Positions 33,462 to 39,960 of a stretch of 39,960 nucleotides of DNA are shown here, piece by piece; within the stretch, counting starts at the first letter, position 1, and the number at the start of each line of letters is the position of its first letter. The stretch spans positions 1 to 39,960 of the forward strand of contig JALHRB010000034.1 of the NCBI GenBank assembly GCA_022841665.1, written 5' to 3'. The notes below the pieces were generated by a model. The model made no database searches. It saw only the letters and a list, made by a program, of their open reading frames with translations, and was not told the origin of the DNA. Both the position numbers and the translations under genes were made by a program. This DNA comes from Pseudolabrys sp. Lineage in GTDB: Bacteria; Pseudomonadota; Alphaproteobacteria; Rhizobiales; Xanthobacteraceae.

Positions 33462-34442
33462 ATGCGCCGTCTGCTGCGACATCCGCTCACTTTCGTCCTG
33501 TGTGCCGCCGCGCTGATCGTCGCCGTGAGCGAGAGCCGCGCGCAGAATTATCCGGACCGTCCGGTCAAGATCATCGTGCCGTTCCCGGCCGGCGGCACCG
33601 CCGACGCCGTGCCGCGCCTGGTCGCCGACTTCCTGTCGAAGAAATGGGGCCAGCCGGTGGTGATCGAGAATCGCACCGGCGCGGCCGGCAACATCGGCGC
33701 CGAGGCCGCCTTCCGCGCCGATCCCGACGGCTACACATTGTTGTCGGCGCCGCCGCCGCCGCTCGTCATCAACCAGAGCCTCTATCCCAAGCTCGGCTAC
33801 GACGCCAACAAGTTCGAGCCGATCATCGTCATGGCGCAGGTGCCAAACGCGCTCATCGTCAACCCGGACAAAGTGAAGGCGTCGACCGTCGCCGAGTTCA
33901 TCGACTATGTGAAGAACAATCCCGGCAAGGTCACTTCCGCCACGCAGGGCAACGGCACCACCTCGCACCTGACCTCGGAGCTGTTCGCGCTGATGGCGAA
34001 GGTGAAGTTCAACACTGTGCCCTACCGCGGCTCGGCGCCGGCCTTGCAGGACCTGGTGGCCGGCAGCGTCGACGTGATGTTCGACAATCTCGGCGTCTCG
34101 CTGCCGCTGGTGCAGGCCGGCAAGCTCAAGCTCTTGGCGGTGGCCTCGCCGCAGCGCATGCCGTCGCTGCCGAACGTGCCGACCATCGCGGAATCGCTGC
34201 CCGGCTTCGAGGCGGTCGCCTGGTACGCTATCGTCGCGCCGCCCGGCACGCCGAAGGCGATCATCGACAAGATCAACGCCGACTCGAACGAAGCGCTACG
34301 CCAGCCGGAGATGAAAGAGCACCTCAAGAAGCTGTCGGCGGAAGTGTTCGGCGGCCCGGCCGACAAGGCGGCCAAATACATGCGCGAGGAAGTCGCGCGC
34401 TGGGGCAACGTGATCAAGGCGGCGGATATCAAGCTGCAGTGA
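33462..34442 (+). CDS. Bug/TctC-family periplasmic solute-binding protein
   Basis: A 326-residue protein. A signal peptide ends at SRA (about residue 27), followed by QNYPDRPVKIIVPFPAGGTADAVPRLVA, the hallmark start of Bug receptors, then IENRTGAAGNIGAEAAFRADPDGYTLL and GxLKLLAVAS with PTIAES. These proteins bind carboxylates for tripartite tricarboxylate transporters. No membrane partners are near, as is usual for orphan Bug genes. Confidence 0.94.
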   Translation: MRRLLRHPLTFVLCAAALIVAVSESRAQNYPDRPVKIIVPFPAGGTADAVPRLVADFLSKKWGQPVVIENRTGAAGNIGAEAAFRADPDGYTLLSAPPPPLVINQSLYPKLGYDANKFEPIIVMAQVPNALIVNPDKVKASTVAEFIDYVKNNPGKVTSATQGNGTTSHLTSELFALMAKVKFNTVPYRGSAPALQDLVAGSVDVMFDNLGVSLPLVQAGKLKLLAVASPQRMPSLPNVPTIAESLPGFEAVAWYAIVAPPGTPKAIIDKINADSNEALRQPEMKEHLKKLSAEVFGGPADKAAKYMREEVARWGNVIKAADIKLQ

Positions 34443-34449
34443 ACGGCCG

Positions 34450-36321
34450 TCAGGCGCGCGGCGGCCGGCGTCGCTCCTGGAACCAGCTGCGGTACTTGAT
34501 CATCTTGGCCCGCTGCGCATCGGGCGCGTGGCGCCTGCACGTCGCGGCTTCGTCGCTGCGGGCCGGAGCGCCCCAGCGCAGTTCGACGCAGTCGTTCGGA
34601 TTGTAGGCCATCTCGAGGTTAGCCGTGCGATCGAACACGTCCTTGAGCGTGAGCGTCCAGGCGGAGCCGTCGCTGCGCGTATAGGAGAATTTGCGCGTCG
34701 GCAGTTCCGAGGCGAGCACCTGCTGCAGTTCGGCTTTTACCTCGGCGGGGCTCTTGCCGGCCGGCATCGCGTAGCGCCCAGGCCGCCGCGCGACGCGTTC
34801 CGGGAACCCCCGCACCACGTCGATCGCGATCAGAAGGCGCAAATCGCGCGATGGCGTGGAGAAATCCTCCCACGGGCCGATCGTCTCGAAGATCGCCGCG
34901 CCCTCCGGCATGCTCGCCTCGCCCTTGCCGCTGTTCTGGAATTTCCGTCCGTTCTCGACCGACGTGACGCGCACCTTCACCTGTTCGTCTAGCGAGGTGA
35001 TCGCCTCTTGCATCGCACGCAGCGGATCGAGCGGCGAGGGCGACATCACGTCGTCCATGCGGTCGTAAAACTCCTCCACGCCGAGTTTGGCCTGATCGAG
35101 CGAGAAGTCGCCGTATTGCGGGTTCTTCGCGATCTCGGCGTTGGTGAGACGCCGCAGGCCGCCGCTGCCGTCGCGCACGATCGGCCGGAAGCGCTTGAAC
35201 CCGGCGCTCCCGAGCGCGCGATCCTGCGCAAACAGGAAATTGCCGCGCCAGTAGCGCTTGCGCGCGATCGTTCCGTCCGGCTGCCCGTCGACGGCGAGGA
35301 TGACGCCTGCGCCTCCCTCCGTTTGCGGCACGCGCTGCACGATCATCAGGATGTGGCCGTAGGGATCGGCGTAGATGGTGCCGGGGCGCAGCGTCTCCTG
35401 CGTCAGCGGCACGGGGTAATAGTCGGTGGCGTCGTCGCCGGCCAGCGTGCGCCCCGTTCCGGAATGAACGGTGTCGGCAATCGTCTGGACGTAGCGGCCG
35501 AATGATGCCGCGAGCCCCGGCCGCGGCGCCGCCCCGTTCTTTTGATCGGACGCCGAGGCGTTCAGGATGCTCGCCCACCCCACGCATTTGGGTGGCTGGC
35601 CGCCGCCGCCGCGCGTGCATTTCGAGTAGCCGAACGGCAGCCCCATCTTGAACGCGAAGTAGGCGCGCAGGAAATAGGGGAAGTCGGCGCAGTCGGGGCG
35701 CAAGACGATCTTCATCTCGTCTTCGCCAAGTCCCAGATGGTTGAACAGGATGTTGCGCGATCGGTCGCGCAGCACCTCATGCAGCGCCGGCCACGACGGC
35801 GTCGCATCGAGCGGCGCGTCGAACAGCTTTTCGATCCATGCGGAAAAGAGGTTTTCGGTCGCGCGATTCCACGCGGCGCGCACAGGCCAAACGCTGCCCG
35901 GCGTAGCGGCCGGCTGCGGCGGCTTGTCGGCGCGCACGACGATGTCGCGCGTGACGGTGGCACACCCGGTCCGGCTGAACCGTGCGTGCCACGTTCCGGC
36001 GGCCGGCGACGCGACCTCGGCGGCCCAGAAATAGGGCGGCCCGCCGCGCCGCTCAGCCGATTGGGCGGCCACATTTCCGTCGGGCGCGATCAGCGAAAGC
36101 GCGCCCTCGGCCGGCCTCTCCGCGGCGAAAACGACGCGCAGGGGTGCGCCCTTCCACGGCGACTGCGGCGAGGACAGGACGGCGAGCTCGGCCGCATCGT
36201 CGCAGCCACTGGCCGACCCCTGAGCGCGTGCATCCGTCGCGGAAAAGAAGATGAAAAGTGCGCCCGCAATCGGCGGCAATGCCGCTTTGGCGACAGCGGC
36301 AAACTGGTGTGCTGGAACCAC
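34450..36321 (-). CDS. Exported protein of unknown function with papain-like-fold signature
   Basis: A 623-residue protein. The GTG start at 36321 has AAGGAG 6 bases upstream. A signal peptide runs to about ARAQ (34). Residues about 40-130 look like a beta-sandwich domain (SPWKGAPLRVVFAAERPAEG ... ERRGGPPYFWAAEV). A central region has RPDCADFPYFLRAYFAF (C211) and, about 110 residues later, GTIYADPYGHILMIVQR (H323) with D345, spaced like the Cys-His-polar set of NlpC/P60 or transglutaminase folds. The C-terminal 250 residues are not recognised. It lies 53 bases after a DUF2272 gene, a likely operon. The enzyme call is inference. Confidence 0.7.
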   Translation of the reverse strand: MVPAHQFAAVAKAALPPIAGALFIFFSATDARAQGSASGCDDAAELAVLSSPQSPWKGAPLRVVFAAERPAEGALSLIAPDGNVAAQSAERRGGPPYFWAAEVASPAAGTWHARFSRTGCATVTRDIVVRADKPPQPAATPGSVWPVRAAWNRATENLFSAWIEKLFDAPLDATPSWPALHEVLRDRSRNILFNHLGLGEDEMKIVLRPDCADFPYFLRAYFAFKMGLPFGYSKCTRGGGGQPPKCVGWASILNASASDQKNGAAPRPGLAASFGRYVQTIADTVHSGTGRTLAGDDATDYYPVPLTQETLRPGTIYADPYGHILMIVQRVPQTEGGAGVILAVDGQPDGTIARKRYWRGNFLFAQDRALGSAGFKRFRPIVRDGSGGLRRLTNAEIAKNPQYGDFSLDQAKLGVEEFYDRMDDVMSPSPLDPLRAMQEAITSLDEQVKVRVTSVENGRKFQNSGKGEASMPEGAAIFETIGPWEDFSTPSRDLRLLIAIDVVRGFPERVARRPGRYAMPAGKSPAEVKAELQQVLASELPTRKFSYTRSDGSAWTLTLKDVFDRTANLEMAYNPNDCVELRWGAPARSDEAATCRRHAPDAQRAKMIKYRSWFQERRRPPRA

Positions 36322-36374
36322 TCAAAACTCCTTGTTCCCCACCGCGACCGGGCCAGTATTGCGAAAGTCTGCCC

Positions 36375-37463
36375 CTATCTCAACTGCAGCAGCACGAACC
36401 ATTTCTTGTCGTTGAGCGAGCATTCGCCGCGCAGGCCGGCTGCCTGCGCAGCCATGGGCGTAGGCAAGGTCCACTGGCCCGGGCTGACGCATGGCCCCCT
36501 TTGCTGCGCCGAGAATTTCAGGTCGCGGCGCAGGTTCAGCTTTCTGGCGGCGACCGCGTGATAGCTGTCGCCGCTGACGGCGTACATTTTGTGCGCGCGG
36601 GCGTCGACGTGCGCGACGACGTCGCAATGGGTGCGGCGGACGGAGCGCGCGTCGGGGTTTCCTGCGAGCTCCGACAAGATGCGCTCGCGCACCGATTCGG
36701 CGCTGGCGTCGGCGAGCGCGGGCTCGCGCTGGTGACAGATCAGATCGCCCGCCCGGGGCCTGGTGGCGGCGGCCGGGCAGGCGCGATAGATCCGGTTGTC
36801 GGCGTCGCCCTTCAGCTCGGCCGCGCTGGTCGCGAAGGCGTCGTAGATATAGGCGCGATGGGCATTGGCGAATTGGAACGCGTCCGCCGCGACGCCTGAC
36901 TGCCGTATCACGTAGCTGATGAAGGCCGCCGACCAGGGCGTATCGATGATCGCCGCGCGCAGGGCCGCCTCGCGCAGAATTTCGCGCTGTGGCGGATCGG
37001 ACACGGCCTCGGCGGCGCGCAGGAGCTCGGCGGGCGTCGTCCGCAGCAGCGCCGCGGCCTGGGTGTCCTGCGTCGAGACAGACGCGTCGCGATAGCCGCG
37101 CGCCTCGATCTTGTTTACCGCGTCGTCGCCGTAAAGTGCGCGCCAGTAGCGCATGACCTGCCACCAGCCGAGATGATCGAGGTTTGCCTGCCGGCTGCCC
37201 GTGGCCTCTCCGTGCTCCGCCTCGGTCAGGCCGAAGTGGAACAGCCGGCCGTTGGAATCGATCCGATGGCCGCCGAAGCGCGTGAACTCGTCGATCGCGG
37301 TCTGCGCGACGCGCCGGCCAAGCGCGCTGGCGGGCTTCGCGGCGGTGGCGTCGCAGCGCGCTTGCACGGCCTTCCAGAACGCCACGTTGTGATCGTCCCG
37401 CGCAGATGCCGGCGCCGCGGCAAGGCCGATTGCCAAAGCAACGCCGCAGACAAAGGTACGCAT
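36375..37463 (-). CDS. Exported DUF2272-like protein
   Basis: A 362-residue protein from ATG 37463 (MRTFVCGVALAIG), with AGGAGGGG just upstream. A signal peptide ends near ASA (21). IDEFTRFGG (57-65), WWQVMRYWRALYG (100-112), TPWSAAFISYVIRQSG (175-190), AHRAYIYDAF, PRAGDLICHQR (236-246) and HCDVVAHVD (279-287) follow the DUF2272 pattern, which resembles CHAP/NlpC-type hydrolases. At the position where those have WCAAF with the catalytic cysteine, this protein has WSAAF (S178). Its role is unknown. It is encoded between engB and the larger exported protein. Confidence 0.75.
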   Translation of the reverse strand: MRTFVCGVALAIGLAAAPASARDDHNVAFWKAVQARCDATAAKPASALGRRVAQTAIDEFTRFGGHRIDSNGRLFHFGLTEAEHGEATGSRQANLDHLGWWQVMRYWRALYGDDAVNKIEARGYRDASVSTQDTQAAALLRTTPAELLRAAEAVSDPPQREILREAALRAAIIDTPWSAAFISYVIRQSGVAADAFQFANAHRAYIYDAFATSAAELKGDADNRIYRACPAAATRPRAGDLICHQREPALADASAESVRERILSELAGNPDARSVRRTHCDVVAHVDARAHKMYAVSGDSYHAVAARKLNLRRDLKFSAQQRGPCVSPGQWTLPTPMAAQAAGLRGECSLNDKKWFVLLQLR

Positions 37464-37538
37464 AACCCCTCCTGGACCTGGAACCGGCACGCCGGAGTAT
37501 AACGCAGCGGCCGGACGCAAGTCCGGCGCTCGCCGACT

Positions 37539-38183
37539 CTAGCGCCGCTCCGCGAGCAGTCGCATGATCGCCGCCCGCAGCTCCGGAATGCCCGTTCCGT
37601 CGTGCGCGGAGGTGAGGATCACGCTCGGAAACGCTGCCGGACGCTTGGCCAATGCAGCCTCGATCTCGTTGATGCGCGCGGCGAGTTCGGACGGCTTCAC
37701 GGCATCCGCCTTGGTCAGCACGATCTGGTGGCTGACCGCCGCCTTGCCGAGCGCGTCGAGCGTCGGCTTGTCGGTGTCCTTGAGCCCGTGCCGGGCGTCG
37801 ACCAGCACGTAGACGCGGGCGAGGTTGCTGCGGCCGAGCAGATAGACGTGGATCAGCTCGGTCCAGGCCGCGATCTTGGACTTTGCCGCGGCCGCGTAGC
37901 CGTAGCCCGGCATGTCCACGATGTTCAGGTTGTCGCCGCCCTTGAAGAAGATCAGCTCCTGCGTACGGCCCGGCGTGCGCGAGGTGCGCGCCAGCGCCTT
38001 GCGGCCGGTGAGAGCGTTGATGAGGCTCGACTTGCCGACATTGGAGCGCCCGGCGAAGGCAATCTCGGTGCCGCGCATCGGCGGCAGCGAGGCGGCCGTG
38101 CCGGCGGCGGCCGTGAACTCCCACTCGCCGGTGAACAGGCGGCGGCCGGTCTCGATCTCGTTGCGGGTGAAGTCGGCAGTCAT
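37539..38183 (-). CDS. engB: Ribosome biogenesis GTPase EngB/YsxC
   Basis: A 214-residue GTPase from ATG 38183 (MTADFTRNEIETG). Motifs are G1 GRSNVGKS (45-52), G2 region RTSRTPGRTQ, G3 DMPGYGYA (90-97), G4 TKAD and G5 SAHDGTG. It is needed for assembly of the large ribosomal subunit. It follows yidC as usual, but a terminator-like hairpin separates the two. Confidence 0.96.
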   Translation of the reverse strand: MTADFTRNEIETGRRLFTGEWEFTAAAGTAASLPPMRGTEIAFAGRSNVGKSSLINALTGRKALARTSRTPGRTQELIFFKGGDNLNIVDMPGYGYAAAAKSKIAAWTELIHVYLLGRSNLARVYVLVDARHGLKDTDKPTLDALGKAAVSHQIVLTKADAVKPSELAARINEIEAALAKRPAAFPSVILTSAHDGTGIPELRAAIMRLLAERR

Positions 38184-38196
38184 GCGGCTCTCACTA

Positions 38197-38229
38197 TAAA
38201 CGAAATCGCCGGGGTGGAGCCCCGGCGAT
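38197..38229 (-). terminator. Terminator-like hairpin after yidC
   Basis: ATCGCCGGGG (38205-38214) pairs perfectly with CCCCGGCGAT (38220-38229) over a 5-base loop. Read on the minus strand the stem is followed by TTCGTTTATA, so it fits a rho-independent terminator for yidC just before engB. Confidence 0.7.
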
Positions 38230-38253
38230 CGACGCATTGGCGATAAAGATTGC

Positions 38254-39960
38254 TTACGCCTTGCCTTTCTTCTCCACCTTCGGCGGCTCGTTGTCCTGCT
38301 TGGGCGGGCTTTTCTTGAACATGCCCTTGAGATTGTCCCAGAGCTCGATCTTGGTGCCGTGGCGATTCATGATGTAGGCCTGCTGCGCCACCGACAGCGT
38401 GTTGTTCCACGCCCAGTAGATGACGAGGCCGGCCGGGAAGGTCGCCAGCATGAAGGTGAAGATCACCGGCATCCAGTCGAAGATCATCTTCTGCGTCGGA
38501 TCGGGCGGCGAGGGGTTGAGCTTCATCTGCGCCCACATGGTCACGCCCATGATCAGCGGCCAGATGCCGAGATGCAGGAACGGGCCGATCACCGGAACGA
38601 CCGTGGGGTCGAACGGCAGCAGGCCGAACAAGTTGAACAAATTGGTCGGGTCGGGCGCGGACAGATCCTGGATCCAGCCGAAGAACGGCGCGTGCCGCAT
38701 TTCGATGGTGACGAACAGCACCTTGTAGAGCGAGAAGAAGACCGGGATCTGCACCGCGATCGGCAGACAGCCGGCCAGCGGGTTGATCTTCTCCTTCTTG
38801 TACAGCTCCATCAGCGCCTGCTGCTGTTTCACCTTATCGTCGCCGTAGCGCTCGCGCAGCGCCAGCATCTGCGGCTGCACGGCCTTCATCTTCGCCATCG
38901 AGGCGTAGGATTTGTTGGCGAGCGGGAAGAACGCGATCTTGATCAGCACCGTCACCAGCAGGATGGCGACGCCGAAATTGCCGACCAGGCGGAAGAGGTA
39001 GTCGATCAGGAGGAACAGCGGCTTGGTGATGAAGTAGAACCAGCCCCAGTCGATCAGGAGATCGAAGCGGTTGACGTTGAGCTGCTTCTCGTAGGCGTCG
39101 ATAACCTGCGTTTCCTTGGCGCCGGCGAACAGGCGCGCATTGGCCGCAGCGGTGGCGCCGGGCGCGACCGTGACGGGATCGAGCAGGTAATCGGTCTGGT
39201 AGGTCTTGGTGGTGCCGAGCATGCCGGCCGAGAAACGCGCCTTCAGGTGCGTGTCCTTTTCCGGAAGGAGCGTGGCGGCCCAGTACTTGTCGGTGATGCC
39301 CAGCCAGCCGCTGCTGACGTCGAAGTTGACGACCTTTTTCTCTTCGATGTTGCTGTAGGTATATTCCTGCAAGCCCTTGTCGCCGAGCACACCGACCAGG
39401 CCTTCATGCAGGATGTAATAGCCAAGGGTGGTCGGCGTGCCGTGGCGCGAGATCAGCGCATAAGGATAAAGCGAGACCGGGTTGTGGGTCTTGTTGGTCA
39501 CTTCATCCTTGATCGTGAACAGGTACTTGTCGTCGACCGCGATGGTGCGGCGGAATTCCACGCCCTCGCCATTGTCCCAGGTCAGCGTCACCGGCGCGCC
39601 GACGCTCAGCGTGCCTGAGCCGGACTGCTTCCACACGGTATCCGAGGTCGGCACCTTCACGCTGGCGCCGGCGGAGTTGGTCCAGCCGAAGTCGGCGTAG
39701 AACGGATCGGCGGTGCCGGACGGCGACAAAAGCACGATCGGCGGCGACTTCGGATCGACCTTCTCGCGGAACTTGATCAGCGCCAGGTCGTCGATGCGCG
39801 CACCCTTGAGCGCGATCGAGCCCTGCAGGCTGTCGGTGGCGATTTTCACGCGCGGCGAGGCGGCGAGCACGTCGGCGCGGCTGGCGGCGGTCGGGGGGAC
39901 CGGCTGCGCGGCCTGTCCAGGCACCTGGGCCGGGCCCGGCTGCGGCGCCTGCGTCGGCGC
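38254..39960 (-). CDS. yidC: Membrane protein insertase YidC, N-terminus cut by window edge
   Basis: The frame is open to the right edge; at least 568 residues are seen and the first membrane helix is missing. A proline/glutamine-rich linker leads to the periplasmic beta-sandwich domain (from about [21 protein letters not shown]) and then the conserved insertase core with [47 protein letters not shown] and later helices, ending in a lysine-rich tail ([10 protein letters not shown]). YidC inserts membrane proteins alone or with Sec. engB follows it. Confidence 0.97.
   Translation of the reverse strand, partial: APTQAPQPGPAQVPGQAAQPVPPTAASRADVLAASPRVKIATDSLQGSIALKGARIDDLALIKFREKVDPKSPPIVLLSPSGTADPFYADFGWTNSAGASVKVPTSDTVWKQSGSGTLSVGAPVTLTWDNGEGVEFRRTIAVDDKYLFTIKDEVTNKTHNPVSLYPYALISRHGTPTTLGYYILHEGLVGVLGDKGLQEYTYSNIEEKKVVNFDVSSGWLGITDKYWAATLLPEKDTHLKARFSAGMLGTTKTYQTDYLLDPVTVAPGATAAANARLFAGAKETQVIDAYEKQLNVNRFDLLIDWGWFYFITKPLFLLIDYLFRLVGNFGVAILLVTVLIKIAFFPLANKSYASMAKMKAVQPQMLALRERYGDDKVKQQQALMELYKKEKINPLAGCLPIAVQIPVFFSLYKVLFVTIEMRHAPFFGWIQDLSAPDPTNLFNLFGLLPFDPTVVPVIGPFLHLGIWPLIMGVTMWAQMKLNPSPPDPTQKMIFDWMPVIFTFMLATFPAGLVIYWAWNNTLSVAQQAYIMNRHGTKIELWDNLKGMFKKSPPKQDNEPPKVEKKGKA

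Noticed and set aside
36322-38124. 600-codon open frame on the minus strand
   Set aside because: Out of frame with engB and the DUF2272-like gene, which both have clear motifs and ribosome sites; Arg-rich shadow product.
1-39960. tRNA or rRNA genes
   Set aside because: No cloverleaf or rRNA sequence was recognised by eye; the only RNA gene found is SRP RNA.

Overview
The window is GC-rich (low 60s to high 60s percent by eye) chromosomal DNA from an alphaproteobacterium of the Hyphomicrobiales/Rhizobiales, most like the Bradyrhizobium, Rhodopseudomonas or Pseudolabrys side of the order. The evidence is the gene order yidC-engB...argB...dapD-dapE/truA...fmt-def/recR-ybaB-dnaX-SRP RNA, the style of the Cpa/Tad pilus genes, and several families of palindromic intergenic repeats of the rhizobial type. 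No taxonomic search was run, so this is inference from recognised families and gene order.

Positions 1-7963 hold a Flp/Tad (Cpa) type IVc pilus locus. On the minus strand a 54-residue Flp pilin is followed by cpaA (prepilin peptidase), cpaB, cpaC (secretin), cpaD (lipoprotein), cpaE (TadZ-like ATPase) and the first 92 codons of cpaF (motor ATPase), which runs off the left edge. Diverging on the plus strand are a stand-alone secretin N-domain protein and two TadE/TadG-type pseudopilins. A 0.6 kb AT-rich gap between the two arms carries the likely promoters and one near-consensus CtrA box; a second lies upstream of the tadE-like gene.

Positions 7965-11002 look like a sulfur module: an Lrp/AsnC regulator diverges from an exported two-domain rhodanese, followed by a YeeE/YedE (TsuA-type) thiosulfate transporter and a 50-residue membrane-anchored peptide with three cysteines. 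Positions 11141-14375 form a minus-strand run in the order HIT protein, nitrilase-superfamily amidohydrolase, nudC and a PfkB-family kinase.

Positions 14415-28363 are mostly housekeeping: SRP RNA with a readable promoter, dnaX, ybaB, recR, rmuC-ampG, def, fmt, truA, dapE and dapD, with a fatty acid desaturase and a flavin-binding-type protein between them. Two toxin-antitoxin modules sit inside this core: a FitAB/VapBC pair between def and fmt, and a HicBA (DUF1902) pair between dapD and dapE. Each is tightly packed against its neighbours.

Positions 28347-39960 hold a HAD phosphatase whose N-terminus appears to be made of repeat DNA, a small orphan membrane protein lying between two inverted repeat copies, a duplicated DUF1036 protein, argB, an accessory stretch (DUF423, FAD monooxygenase, Bug-type solute receptor), two adjacent exported proteins with papain-like-fold signatures, engB, and yidC cut by the right edge.

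The parts most likely to be undescribed are the exported pair at 34450-37463, the tri-cysteine peptide at 10850-11002, and the repeat-flanked ORF at 29064-29582, whose repeat layout can be compared with an empty copy at 14415-14572.
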